Shown here one piece after another: positions 1 to 9,187 of a stretch of 64,000 nt of DNA (the first letter of the stretch is position 1; every line of letters begins with the position of its first letter). The notes beneath the pieces are model-generated. The model was not told where the DNA came from and searched no databases. It saw nothing but the letters and a program-made list of their open reading frames with translations. Source of the DNA: JAEUKA01 sp035328405. Lineage in GTDB: Bacteria > Myxococcota_A > Polyangia > Palsa-1104 > JAEUJZ01. The DNA lies in assembly GCA_035328405.1 (NCBI GenBank), contig DAOLIT010000008.1, positions 31,929 to 95,928 of the forward strand. Reading direction: 5' to 3'. The translations under genes and the position numbers were made by a program.

Positions 1-2856
1 GGCGGCGGCTTCGTCTTGCTGGGTGGGGAGGTGTTCGGCGTAGAGCTTGAGGGTTTCGGTGGCAAGGCGGGCGATGCGGGCTTTGCTTTTGGGGCCCTCG
101 ACGGCAAAGAGGGTTTCGGCGAGGGCGCGCAGGACCTTGACGCGGGTGCCTTCTTCTTGGCCCGGCCCGGGGGCGGCGGCGGTGGTGGCAGCGGCGGCGG
201 AAAAGGGCATGCGGGCGGCCTGTTCCAGAAGGGGCAACGCGGCTTTGTCTTTGTGCAGGGCGCGCAGGTCATCGGCGACGGCGAGAAGGCGGGCCTGGTG
301 ATCGGTACACGCGGGCAAAACACAGGCGGACAGGGCGTCCTGATGAAAGGGGAGGGCGACCTCGGGCTGTCCAAGACGGGCATGCACGGTTCCCAGGAGC
401 AACTTGGCGGCAGGGGCTCGGGGCGAGTCGGCGGCCAGGTCCACCATTCGCCGCGCATAGGGAAGGGCTGCCTGCACGTCGCCACGCTTGAGTTTGAGCA
501 GCGCGATTTCGCGCAGAGTGCCGTAGAGCTTGGCGTGTTTTGGGCCAAAGGCGCGCTCGGTAATGAGGAGGGCGCGGGATAGCTCGGCCTCGGCCTCTTG
601 GTTTTTTCCGACCTGCTCGAGCAGTTTGCCGAGGTTTTCGTGCAGCGTGACGAGGCGCGGATGGTCAGCCCCGTGGTGCGCGATTTGAAGGGCGAGGGCG
701 CGGCGATACAGGGCCTCGGCCTCGGGGTAGCGTTCGCGGCGCTTGTTGTGCAGGGCGAGGCTGTTGAGCACGGTGTCCATTTGGCTGGACTCGGGGCCGA
801 ACACGCGCTCGTTGTCGCGAAGGGCCTTTTCGCACTGTTCGTCGGCTTTGGCCTTTTGGCGCTGGGCGGACAGGTGGCGGCACAGATACAGGTCGAGGGT
901 GGCTTGGATGTGCGCCTTGGCTTGGGTGCTGCCCTCGACTTTGGCGAGCGCGGCCTCGGCAAACTGTTGCCACTTGTCCACGCTGGCCCCGCGCTGGGTC
1001 GCCTGAGCCAAATAGAGCAGATCGGTAAAGGCCCAGGCTGCGGTCAGGTAGTCGCCGCCGCGAATCCCAAAGGCTGCGGCAGACAGGGCCCGCGTCTCGG
1101 CACCGAAGGGGTTGCCTTCGGAATTTTCGATGGAAGACAGCTCGCGTTCGGCTCGGGCCTGCAAGGGGAAATCGCCGATCTGCGCGGCCTTGTCGAGAAC
1201 CTGCTGGGCTTTTTCCTTCGCAAGCCCGATGCGCCCGACGTTGTACAAAAGCCGCGCAAAGGACAACTCGCGGCTGAGTTTGTCGATGTGCTCGCGCTCG
1301 GTTGGTTTTTGCCGAACGAGGTGCGCCAAAAAATGCGGATCGCTGCACGGTTCCAGCAAAGACAAGCCGTCGCTTTGGTCCACTGCGCCGTCGAGCACCT
1401 GCTCATCTGCGGTTCGCAAAAGCCGCATGAAGGCGGCGACCTCTTGCAGGCGTTCGTCTAGGCAGCGCATGCGGCGGGCGTGGAGATCGGGGGACTGCGC
1501 GCCTTGCATAAAGGTGCTTTGGCAGGACTTTTGCCGGACGGCCTGCCAGTCGGCCAGGTATTGCGCCAGGTTGCGCTGCACTTTGTCGAAGACATCGGCG
1601 GCATAGGGCTTGTTGGTCGAGAGGAGCCCAAACTTGGCGGCATCCTGGGCGGCTCGCCCGAACACGGGTTCGAGCAAAGCGTCCACGTTTTGGCACCTTT
1701 GCGCTTGGAGGGTTTGGTTGGCGTGCCTCACGCCGAGCGAGACGGCGCACGCGACCAGCACACCGATCACGATGCCCAGCAAGCTGCGCCGCCGCCGCCG
1801 CTTCTTTCGGCGCTCGGGTGCGAGCTCGTCGAGGAGGTCTTGCAGGGACAGGTGACGGGCGCTGGGCTGGACCTGCAAACCGCGCAGAAGCACGCGCCGA
1901 AGCCACGAGGGCACTCGTTTGTCCGGCGGGAACGCGCGAACGTGGCCTTGGAAGACCTGCATGGCCAGCTCGCCGAGGGTGTTTCCCGAAAACGGGGGCT
2001 GGCCGCACACGGCCTCATACAGGGCGACGCAAAAACTGAACTGGTCGCTGCGCGCGTCGCTGGGTTCGCCTCGAAACTGCTCGGGGGACATGTAACGCGG
2101 CGTGCCCATGAGCGCGCCTTCCTGCGTGAGTGGGGAGCTGACGGCGAGGGCAGACAAGCCTTTGCTGCTGCGCTCGGGCAGGGTGTGGTCAAGGGCGATT
2201 TCTTGCGAGGAAATCGCGGAAGGGACGGAAGGGGGGGAATGGGACGAAGGGGCGGCACCTTTGCCGAATACGCCGGGGTCGGACAGGGGTTGGCCCACGT
2301 CGCGCGCGACGCCAAAATCCATGACTTTGGTGCGGCCATGGCGACTGATCATGACGTTGTCCGGCTTGAAATCGCGGTGGACGATGCCGGCAGCGTGCGC
2401 GGCAGCAAGACCCCGCCCAGCGTCGGCAAACACTTGCAGGATTTCGGAAAGAGGCCTTGGGGCCGTGAGCCATTCGTGCAGGGTCAGCCCCTCGACAAAT
2501 TCCATGGCGACGAACACCTGATCGAACACAAGACCCACGTCGTACACGGCGACGACATTGGGGTGCGATAGCCGCGCCATGGCCTGCGCTTCTCGCAAAA
2601 GCCGCGCTTTCCCCTGCGAGGCCAAAAGGCCGGGCTGGTTGTGCAGAAGCTTCAACGCGACCTTGCGGTTCAAGTCGGGATCGTAGGCGGCATACACGAC
2701 GCCCATGCCGCCGCTTCCCAGGCGCTCGATCACCAAATACCGCCCAATCGAAGAACCGCGCGGCAGGCGATCCGAAGCAAATCGGTCCTGGCTGCTGGCT
2801 TCGTTTCGGTTGGGCTCGACCGGACTGTCGCCGTCGATGAATCGGCTTTCAGACAT
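1..2856 (-). CDS. Ser/Thr protein kinase with TPR C-terminus (partial)
   Basis: The minus-strand frame is open from the ATG at 2856 to the left edge (952 codons, no stop), so the C-terminus lies outside the window. It is a Hanks-type kinase: Gly-rich loop LGSGGMG (residues 46-52), catalytic Lys69, HRDFKPDN with Asp162, DFG Asp180 and GTPRYMSPEQ. A single membrane helix follows a run of arginines at about residues 350-375, and the outer part is helical with TPR-like repeats (for example ALYRRALAL and EAELSRALLI). This is the usual plan of myxobacterial membrane kinases, cytosolic kinase plus extracytoplasmic TPR. The DFG-to-SPE segment is about 80 residues, far longer than usual, because of a Ser/Pro-rich insert. 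It is divergent from ffh. The substrate is unknown. Confidence 0.93.
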   Translation of the reverse strand, partial: MSESRFIDGDSPVEPNRNEASSQDRFASDRLPRGSSIGRYLVIERLGSGGMGVVYAAYDPDLNRKVALKLLHNQPGLLASQGKARLLREAQAMARLSHPNVVAVYDVGLVFDQVFVAMEFVEGLTLHEWLTAPRPLSEILQVFADAGRGLAAAHAAGIVHRDFKPDNVMISRHGRTKVMDFGVARDVGQPLSDPGVFGKGAAPSSHSPPSVPSAISSQEIALDHTLPERSSKGLSALAVSSPLTQEGALMGTPRYMSPEQFRGEPSDARSDQFSFCVALYEAVCGQPPFSGNTLGELAMQVFQGHVRAFPPDKRVPSWLRRVLLRGLQVQPSARHLSLQDLLDELAPERRKKRRRRRSLLGIVIGVLVACAVSLGVRHANQTLQAQRCQNVDALLEPVFGRAAQDAAKFGLLSTNKPYAADVFDKVQRNLAQYLADWQAVRQKSCQSTFMQGAQSPDLHARRMRCLDERLQEVAAFMRLLRTADEQVLDGAVDQSDGLSLLEPCSDPHFLAHLVRQKPTEREHIDKLSRELSFARLLYNVGRIGLAKEKAQQVLDKAAQIGDFPLQARAERELSSIENSEGNPFGAETRALSAAAFGIRGGDYLTAAWAFTDLLYLAQATQRGASVDKWQQFAEAALAKVEGSTQAKAHIQATLDLYLCRHLSAQRQKAKADEQCEKALRDNERVFGPESSQMDTVLNSLALHNKRRERYPEAEALYRRALALQIAHHGADHPRLVTLHENLGKLLEQVGKNQEAEAELSRALLITERAFGPKHAKLYGTLREIALLKLKRGDVQAALPYARRMVDLAADSPRAPAAKLLLGTVHARLGQPEVALPFHQDALSACVLPACTDHQARLLAVADDLRALHKDKAALPLLEQAARMPFSAAAATTAAAPGPGQEEGTRVKVLRALAETLFAVEGPKSKARIARLATETLKLYAEHLPTQQDEAAA

Positions 2857-2899
2857 CTAGGTTCAAAACTGTAACAGGGTCGTAGGTCTCGAGGAACTA

Positions 2900-2919
2900 C
2901 CAAGAGTCAAAGCTCTTGG
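2900..2919. promoter_or_regulatory. Inverted repeat between kinase gene and ffh
   Basis: CCAAGAG and CTCTTGG form a perfect 7-bp stem around a 6-nt loop in the 170-bp divergent gap between the kinase start (2856) and ffh (3027). It could be an operator or an RNA hairpin in the ffh leader. There is no T-run for a terminator. The role is inferred from position only. Confidence 0.35.
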
Positions 2920-3026
2920 CCATGCCGTTGGTTGCACGGCAGAACACGGGAACAAACCGAGCGGGAAGCCCGCGAGAACGGAACGCCGTTGCCGAGAGAA
3001 CAGAAGGCGTGATAAACCCTGCGACA

Positions 3027-4694
3027 ATGTTAGAGACGCTCAGCAAAGGCTTTCGTCTGGCCCGGGAAAAGCTCACCGGACAGGCAGAACTTACCGAGGA
3101 GAACATCGACGCCGCGCTGCGAGATGTGCGGATGTCGCTTCTCGAAGCGGACGTGGCGCTGCCGGTGGTGCGCTCGTTTTTGCAACGGGTCAAGGACAAG
3201 GCCCTCGGTCAAACCGTGCAACTTCGGGCGAAGGCAACGCTTCCCTCCGTAACGGGGGCCGACGGGAAAGTCGGCGAAAAAGCGACGAAGAGCATGGAAG
3301 TGACCCCCGAGTGGCACTTCATCAAAATTTGTCAGGAAGAACTGACCGCGCTGATGGGCAACCCCGAGGAGGGGCCGGTCGAGCTGAACTGGGCGAAAAA
3401 AGGCCCGACGGTCATCATGATGGTCGGGTTGCAGGGCTCGGGGAAAACGACCACGGTCGGAAAACTCGCGCGGTGGCTGCACAAGATTCACAAACGCAAA
3501 CCGTTGCTGGTGGCAGCGGACGTGTATCGCCCGGCGGCAGTGCAACAGCTTCAGGTGATCGGCGAAAAGCTCGGGATGTCGGTGTTTACCGGCGACGGGA
3601 AAAAGCCGGTCGAAATTTGCGACGAAGCGTACAAATTCGCTTACGCGAAGGGTTACGAAGTGGTCTTGCTCGATACGGCGGGGCGGCTGGCGATCGACGA
3701 GCCGCTCATGCAGGAACTCGACCACATCAAGGAGCGCGTTCGGCCCCACGAGGTGTTTCTGGTCGTCGATGCGATGATCGGCCAGGACGCCGTGAATACG
3801 GCGCGATCGTTTCATGACAGGGTGAAGACCACTGGCTTCATTCTGACGAAGCTCGACGGGGATGCGCGAGGCGGCGCGGCGCTGACGATTCGCGAGGTCA
3901 CGGGCCAGCCGGTGCGCTTTTTGGGCGTCGGCGAAAGCCTGGACAAGATCGAGGAGTTTCGGCCCGAAGGGCTGGCGAGCCGCATCCTGGGAATGGGCGA
4001 CATCGTTGGCCTGATGAAGGACTTCGAGCAGGTCGTCGATACGCAAAAGGCCGAACAAGATGCCGTGCGGATGCTCAAGGGAAAGTTCGACATGCAGGAC
4101 TTTCTGGAGCAAATCGGCGTCATTCAGCAGCTCGGGTCGCTGAAAGACATCCTGGCGAAAATGCCGATGTTCGGCATGCAAATCCCCGAGGGTGCGAACA
4201 TCGACGACAGCGAGCTTGTCAAAATCAAGGCGATGATCAGCTCGATGACGATGGTCGAACGGCGACAGCCCGAGCTGTTTATCGAGACCTCGTGGGAACA
4301 GGTGATTTCGGGCGGGCAGGTCAAAGGCCGGCGGCGCGTCGCCAACTATGTCGAAAGCCGCGTGCGTCGCGTCGCGCGAGGTTCGGGCCGCAAAGAGCAG
4401 GAAGTCATGGAACTTCTGCACAAGTTTGCGCTCATGCGGCAAATGATGCTGTCCGTCGGGGCGCAGGCTGGGCTTTTGGGCAAGATTCCGGGCCTCAAGC
4501 ACCTGGCGAAAATTCGGCAGATGGCGGGCATGGACCTTTCGGGGCTCATGGGCGGAGGGGGAATGCCGGGAATGCCCGGGATGCCGCAGATCGAAGGCCG
4601 TCGGCCAAGCCCGCGCCCGCACGTCGATAAAAAGCGGGAAAAAGTGAAACGGAAAGCCGCCAAAGAAGCCCGCAAACGCAACAAAAAGAAGTAA
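3027..4694 (+). CDS. ffh: Signal recognition particle protein Ffh
   Basis: SRP54 GTPase (555 aa) that binds signal peptides and SRP RNA for co-translational membrane targeting. It has the N domain with the LLEADVAL motif, G1 GLQGSGKT (residues 134-141), DTAGR, TKLDGDARGG, and a Met-rich M domain (LMRQMMLSVGAQAG, GMDLSGLMGGGGMPGMPGMP) ending in a Lys/Arg-rich tail. The start is the ATG at 3027 (MLETLSKGF), because this matches the family N-terminus; the frame is open upstream but that part looks non-coding. About 25 extra residues (roughly 65-92) sit between the N and G domains compared with the E. coli protein. dapA follows 55 nt later. Confidence 0.96.
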   Translation: MLETLSKGFRLAREKLTGQAELTEENIDAALRDVRMSLLEADVALPVVRSFLQRVKDKALGQTVQLRAKATLPSVTGADGKVGEKATKSMEVTPEWHFIKICQEELTALMGNPEEGPVELNWAKKGPTVIMMVGLQGSGKTTTVGKLARWLHKIHKRKPLLVAADVYRPAAVQQLQVIGEKLGMSVFTGDGKKPVEICDEAYKFAYAKGYEVVLLDTAGRLAIDEPLMQELDHIKERVRPHEVFLVVDAMIGQDAVNTARSFHDRVKTTGFILTKLDGDARGGAALTIREVTGQPVRFLGVGESLDKIEEFRPEGLASRILGMGDIVGLMKDFEQVVDTQKAEQDAVRMLKGKFDMQDFLEQIGVIQQLGSLKDILAKMPMFGMQIPEGANIDDSELVKIKAMISSMTMVERRQPELFIETSWEQVISGGQVKGRRRVANYVESRVRRVARGSGRKEQEVMELLHKFALMRQMMLSVGAQAGLLGKIPGLKHLAKIRQMAGMDLSGLMGGGGMPGMPGMPQIEGRRPSPRPHVDKKREKVKRKAAKEARKRNKKK

Positions 4695-4749
4695 CGCCGA
4701 CCCAAACCCCGGCGGACTGTTTCCAAAGGAAAAAACCAAAGGAAAAGCG

Positions 4750-5658
4750 ATGGCGCAAGCAAGTTCACGGCCTTTTGTGGGGGTCTTCACCGCGCTCGTG
4801 ACACCGATGCGGAACGACGCTCTGCGCGGGCCGCTTGTGAATGAAGAACAACTTGCGCAGCTTGTGGAAACGCAAATCGAAGGGGGTGTCGACGGTTTGG
4901 TCGCCTGTGGGACAACGGGAGAGGCGGCCACGCTCACGCCGGACGAACAAGCCCAGGTCGTCCATCGCGTTGTCGCGCAAGCCAAGGGCCGCGTGCCGGT
5001 GCTGGTGGGGGTTGGGTCCACCTCGACCGCGCAGTCGGTGGCGCTGGGCGAGCGGGCCTTGGCGCTTGGTGCGCAGGGGTTGCTTGCGGTCACGCCGTAC
5101 TACAACAAGCCCCCGCAAGAAGGACTTGTTCAGCATTTTTCCGCGCTGTGCTCGCTCGGTGTGCCGATCGTGCTGTACAACGTGCCCGGACGAACGGGTT
5201 GCGACCTTCTGCCCGAGACGGTGCTGCGTCTGTGTGAACGGCCCCAGATCGTTGGCCTGAAGGAAGCGTCCGGGAATGTGCTGCGCATGCAAACGCTGTC
5301 GCGAATGCTGGGCGATCGGCTGGTGCTGTTTTCCGGTGAGGATGCGCTGAACCTGCCGCTGTACAGCGTCGGAGCGCGAGGGACGATCTCGGTGCTGTCG
5401 AATGTCGTGCCGCGCGCGGTGGTCGAGGTATTTCGCGCCTTTTTTGCGGGCGATGTGTTGGGTGCGCTTGCGAGCCATCTGCGGTACGTGCCGCTTGTCG
5501 AGCTTCTGTTTTCCGAGGCCAATCCAATTCCGACAAAAACGGCCCTGCACATGATGGGACAATTGGACCCAGTGCTCAGGCTGCCGCTGGTGCCGATGAG
5601 CCCGAACGGACAGGCGCGGCTTGCGCAGGAACTTTCGACGCTGGGGCTTTTGTCATGA
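4750..5658 (+). CDS. dapA: 4-hydroxy-tetrahydrodipicolinate synthase
   Basis: Condenses pyruvate with aspartate semialdehyde, the first committed step of lysine and diaminopimelate synthesis. It is 302 aa, near the usual 290-300. The Schiff-base Lys171 lies in GLKEASG, the catalytic Tyr143 in YNVPGRTG, and the Thr pair is in CGTTGE (55-56). A purine-rich site (AAAGGAAAAGCG) precedes the ATG. The stop codon overlaps the dapB start (ATGA), so the two are translationally coupled. Confidence 0.97.
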   Translation: MAQASSRPFVGVFTALVTPMRNDALRGPLVNEEQLAQLVETQIEGGVDGLVACGTTGEAATLTPDEQAQVVHRVVAQAKGRVPVLVGVGSTSTAQSVALGERALALGAQGLLAVTPYYNKPPQEGLVQHFSALCSLGVPIVLYNVPGRTGCDLLPETVLRLCERPQIVGLKEASGNVLRMQTLSRMLGDRLVLFSGEDALNLPLYSVGARGTISVLSNVVPRAVVEVFRAFFAGDVLGALASHLRYVPLVELLFSEANPIPTKTALHMMGQLDPVLRLPLVPMSPNGQARLAQELSTLGLLS

Positions 5659-6587
5659 GCAACAACACGTTTCCGAGCGAACGGACCAATCCCGACGAGT
5701 CATCCGACGAACTCATGCCATCGAGCGAGACCGCAGGCAAAGGAGGCAGTCAGCTCAACATGGTGATCAACTTGCCGATTCGCGTCGGTGTGTACGGTGC
5801 GTTTGGGCGGATGGGGCAAATCCTTTCGCGCATGTTGCTCGAGGGATTTGAACCCGAACGCGAACCCAGGATGGTGCTGACCGCTGCCGTCGAAGCCGCG
5901 AACCATCCGCACCTGGGACGAGACATCGGGCCGTCGTCTGGTTTGGGGCCCGTCGGCCTCGATTTGACCGATGATTTGGCACGCGCGCTCAGCCAAGTCG
6001 ATGTGATGATCGATTTTTCCACACCGGGCGCGACGGTTCTTTTGTCGGCAGCAGCGGCAGACACGGCCACACCGCTTGTGATCGGCACCACGTCGCTGCA
6101 TGGCGCGGCGATCGGGGCCATTGATGCAGCCGCAAATCGCGTGCCGATTGTGTGTTCTGCGAACATGTCGCCCGGCGTGAACGTGCTCATCAGCTTGCTG
6201 AAAAAGACCGCCAATGCGCTGCCGGACCACGAGGTCGAAATCGTCGAATTGCACCACCGTCACAAGAAAGACGCACCGTCGGGTACCGCTCTCCTATTGG
6301 CCGACACGATCGAGAGCGCGCGTGGACGCAAAAGCGATCTGCGGCTCGGGCGTTCCGGCATGGTTGGGCCGCGAGGCGCGCGAGAACTCGGCATCATGGC
6401 CGTGCGGGGTGGTGATGTGGTTGGCGAACACACCGTGTTTTTCTTCGGCAACGGCGAGCGCGTGGAACTGACCCATCGTGCGCAAAGTCGTGAGGTCTTT
6501 GCCAAAGGCGCTTTGTGGGCCGCGCGGTGGGTGGTGGCTCAAAACGCGGGCATTTACGGCATGGAAGACGTGCTGGGCGTCAAATAA
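5655..6587 (+). CDS. dapB: 4-hydroxy-tetrahydrodipicolinate reductase
   Basis: NAD(P)H-dependent second enzyme of the diaminopimelate branch. It shows the nucleotide-binding GVYGAFGRMGQ (about residue 45) and the catalytic ELHHRHKKDAPSGTAL (about residue 198) with its conserved His and Lys. At 310 aa it is about 35 residues longer than usual: the ATG coupled to dapA (5655) adds a Ser/Glu-rich leader before MVINLPIRVGVYG. An internal ATG at 5760 with an AAAGGAGG 13 nt upstream (5739-5746) would give the standard length, so either start, or both, may be used. hflX follows after 6 nt. Confidence 0.96.
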   Translation: MSNNTFPSERTNPDESSDELMPSSETAGKGGSQLNMVINLPIRVGVYGAFGRMGQILSRMLLEGFEPEREPRMVLTAAVEAANHPHLGRDIGPSSGLGPVGLDLTDDLARALSQVDVMIDFSTPGATVLLSAAAADTATPLVIGTTSLHGAAIGAIDAAANRVPIVCSANMSPGVNVLISLLKKTANALPDHEVEIVELHHRHKKDAPSGTALLLADTIESARGRKSDLRLGRSGMVGPRGARELGIMAVRGGDVVGEHTVFFFGNGERVELTHRAQSREVFAKGALWAARWVVAQNAGIYGMEDVLGVK

Positions 6588-6593
6588 AACGGC

Positions 6594-8438
6594 ATGGAGA
6601 CGCTGTTTGGAAACCTGACGGGCCTCGCTGCGGCGGACAAACAGCTTCTTTTGCGCATTTACCGCCGCAAGGTTGCGCCCGAAGAGGTCGTGTCCGAGGA
6701 ACTCGCCGGTTTTTTGGCGCAGTGTTCGACGCAGATCAAACGTCAGGTCGGCGTGCTCATCGATCGCGCCCGGGTGTGTACGCATGTCATCGTCGGCGAC
6801 CACCAAACGCTGCTTTTGCCGGATTTGGGGCGCTCGCGGGCCGGGCGAGGCCGGTTGCGAGGTCTGCGTCTCGTGCATACCCACCTGGCCGGCGAACCGC
6901 TCAGCCGCTACGATTTGCTCGATCTTGCAAAACTTCGCCTCGACCTGGTTTCGGCGATTGCGCTGTCGCGTTCCGGTCGGCCTGACCGTCTGTTTGTCGC
7001 GCATCTTTTGCCGCCCAACGCGCAGGGCGAATTGTGGCGAGAGCTGCCTGCGGTGCCGTTGCATCGCCAGACGCTTGCGCCGTCCACGTTTTTGCCTGCC
7101 CTCGAAAACGAATACCAAAAAGCCATGCAGGCGGCGGCAGTCGTGGACGACGGGCAAGACCGCGCGCTGCTCGTGCATGTGATCGAAACCGGTTCTTCTG
7201 CGCGAACGTCCAGCCCGCTCGACAAACCCGAATCGCGCCTCGCCGAACTTCGCGAGCTTTGCAAAACCGCTGGTCTGCGCGTGCTTGATGTCGTTACGCA
7301 GCGACGGGCTGCGCTCGATCCGCGCACAGTCCTCGGCAAAGGCAAGCTCGACGAGGTGGTGTTGCGTGCCTTGCAATACGACGCCACGCTGCTCGTGTTT
7401 GACCCCGAGCTGTCTCCCGCCCAAGCCCGAACCATCAGCGCCGCCACGACCCTCAAGGTCATCGACCGCACGATGCTCATCCTCGACATTTTTGCGCAGC
7501 ACGCCAAAAGCCGCGACGGCAAGATGCAGGTCGAGCTGGCCCAACTTCGCTATGCGCTGCCTCGTCTGGTCGAAAAAGACACCATGATGTCCCGTCTGAC
7601 CGGCGGCATCGGCGGACGGGGGCCCGGCGAGACCAAGCTCGAAATCAACCGGCGACGCGCTCGCGAACGCATCCATTTGCTTCAAAAACAAATCGAGGCG
7701 CTGTCTTCCGAGCGGCAAGAGCGACGGAAAATGCGAAAACGGCGTGCGCTTCCCGTCGTCAGCATCGTCGGCTACACGAACGCCGGAAAGTCCACGCTGC
7801 TCAATACGTTGACCAAAAGCGCCGTGCTTTGCGAAGACAAACTGTTCGCGACCCTCGACCCAACCAGCCGCCGCATGCGGTTTCCCGACGAGCGCGAGCT
7901 GATCGTCACCGACACCGTCGGCTTCATTTCCGATTTGCCGCAGGACCTTTTGGCCGCTTTTTCCGCCACCCTCGAGGAACTCGAAGAAGCCGATCTGCTT
8001 CTGCATGTGCTCGACGCCAGCAACCCTGCGATGGAAGAACAGCGGCGCTCTGTCGAAAAGCTCCTCGCCGAACTCAAACTTTCCGACAAACCTCGGCTGC
8101 TCATCTACAACAAGATCGATCGTCTGGACGCCGAAGGCTTTGGTCGATTGCCGCTCGACCGCGAGGCCATCGCACTTTCGGCCACACAACCCGACACCAC
8201 CTGGCTGCTGCTTTCCGCCATGGACCGAACGCTGCGTCTGTCCGACAAGCGGCGCTATTGGGCCGGTTGGCCTTTTTCTGCCGTCGCAGAAGCCGCCGCA
8301 GACGATGCCACCGGCGATGCAGTCGAAGCCGAAGCGTCCGCAGGTGCCGCCGCCGGGACCAGTGCTGCGGCTGGAATCGGTGCCGCCGACGGTGCAGGTG
8401 CTGCCACAGTTGGCGCGGAAGAAGGCTGTGCCGGCTGA
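6594..8438 (+). CDS. hflX: GTPase HflX, extended form
   Basis: Ribosome-associated GTPase of the HflX family. After an N-terminal region of about 180 residues come the HflX domain (SRLAELRELCKTAGL, RTVLGKGKLDE), the GGIGGRGPGETKLE linker, and the G domain with GYTNAGKSTLLN, DTVGFISDLPQ and NKID. It is 614 aa against about 430 in E. coli. The last 50 or so residues are Ala/Gly/Glu-rich low complexity, and their DNA is the antisense of the Ala-rich tail of the gene at 8255-9187. It is probably co-transcribed with ffh-dapA-dapB. Confidence 0.95.
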   Translation: METLFGNLTGLAAADKQLLLRIYRRKVAPEEVVSEELAGFLAQCSTQIKRQVGVLIDRARVCTHVIVGDHQTLLLPDLGRSRAGRGRLRGLRLVHTHLAGEPLSRYDLLDLAKLRLDLVSAIALSRSGRPDRLFVAHLLPPNAQGELWRELPAVPLHRQTLAPSTFLPALENEYQKAMQAAAVVDDGQDRALLVHVIETGSSARTSSPLDKPESRLAELRELCKTAGLRVLDVVTQRRAALDPRTVLGKGKLDEVVLRALQYDATLLVFDPELSPAQARTISAATTLKVIDRTMLILDIFAQHAKSRDGKMQVELAQLRYALPRLVEKDTMMSRLTGGIGGRGPGETKLEINRRRARERIHLLQKQIEALSSERQERRKMRKRRALPVVSIVGYTNAGKSTLLNTLTKSAVLCEDKLFATLDPTSRRMRFPDERELIVTDTVGFISDLPQDLLAAFSATLEELEEADLLLHVLDASNPAMEEQRRSVEKLLAELKLSDKPRLLIYNKIDRLDAEGFGRLPLDREAIALSATQPDTTWLLLSAMDRTLRLSDKRRYWAGWPFSAVAEAAADDATGDAVEAEASAGAAAGTSAAAGIGAADGAGAATVGAEEGCAG

Positions 8439-9187
8439 GCCTGGGAAGCCACCGCGCGTCCTCGTTCCCAAGCCAACGTCGCCACCAAATCGTTGACTTG
8501 CACCGCTGCGTATCGATCCGCTTCCCGCAAAAACAATCCCGCCGCCAGCACCGACAACGCGATCCCTCCGTACAACAGAGAAACCGACCCTCCCAAACGC
8601 GACCACGAAGACAACAGCACCGCCAGCCAAACCAACGAGCCGATCACCATGCCGTCGCACAGCGCCGTCATCACCCAATACCGATTCAGCAACACATGGG
8701 ACGGGGCCAGTTCGGTTTGTTGTCGTACCTGTGTCCACAAAAGCGCATACAGTCGCCCCGCCGTTGCTTCATCCTTGGCTTGGCTTTCTTTCGATCCATC
8801 CCGCGCCAACTGCCGAATGCAACCCGCGAGCACACTCTGTTCCTCGTTTTTCACTTGCAGGTTTTGCTCTAGCAGTGCTCCGCGGACGCGCCTCAGCAGT
8901 CGGTGTGAAAAACGCTCCCAACTCAACAGACTCAGCAGGTTGCCGCGCAGCAGCCGTCCCAAAATGAAACACAGCATTCCAAGCACGTAACACGCCAAAA
9001 TGAGCAAAATGCCACCATAGCCGCCCGCCATCCAATCAGGAAACCCTTGCGGCGCATGGACTTTGTAAAGAAAGAGCAGAGCCGAAAGACTGGTCGCCCC
9101 CGAAACCAAAAACGACAAATCGAAAATGTCGAAAAACGCGCCGATCCGCCCGAGCAGCGCTTGGAGCGACGAAAGCGCGTCGTTCAC
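8255..9187 (-). CDS. Integral membrane protein of unknown function
   Basis: 310 aa with about four hydrophobic helices: LSFLVSGATSLSALLFLY (about 24-42), GGILLILACYVLGMLCFILG (about 57-78), and two in the second half (VMTALCDGMVIGSLVWLAVL and LLYGGIALSVLAAGLFL). A soluble loop lies between the pairs, and the C-terminus is an Ala/Pro/Ser-rich tail of about 60 residues. It starts with GTG overlapping the stop of the upstream aminotransferase gene (GTGA), so the two form a coupled pair. Its 3' end overlaps hflX by 184 bp tail to tail. I do not recognise the family. Confidence 0.8.
   Translation of the reverse strand: MNDALSSLQALLGRIGAFFDIFDLSFLVSGATSLSALLFLYKVHAPQGFPDWMAGGYGGILLILACYVLGMLCFILGRLLRGNLLSLLSWERFSHRLLRRVRGALLEQNLQVKNEEQSVLAGCIRQLARDGSKESQAKDEATAGRLYALLWTQVRQQTELAPSHVLLNRYWVMTALCDGMVIGSLVWLAVLLSSWSRLGGSVSLLYGGIALSVLAAGLFLREADRYAAVQVNDLVATLAWERGRAVASQAQPAQPSSAPTVAAPAPSAAPIPAAALVPAAAPADASASTASPVASSAAASATAEKGQPAQ

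Noticed and set aside
1480..2571. Long plus-strand frame (363 codons) opposite the left kinase
   Set aside because: It is the exact antisense frame of the kinase gene, whose conserved motifs are on the minus strand.
3030..5093. 687-codon minus-strand frame
   Set aside because: Antisense to ffh and dapA; Arg/His/Asp-rich composition and no family motif.
6294..8738. 814-codon minus-strand frame
   Set aside because: Antisense shadow of dapB and hflX; Gly-rich start and no recognisable domain.
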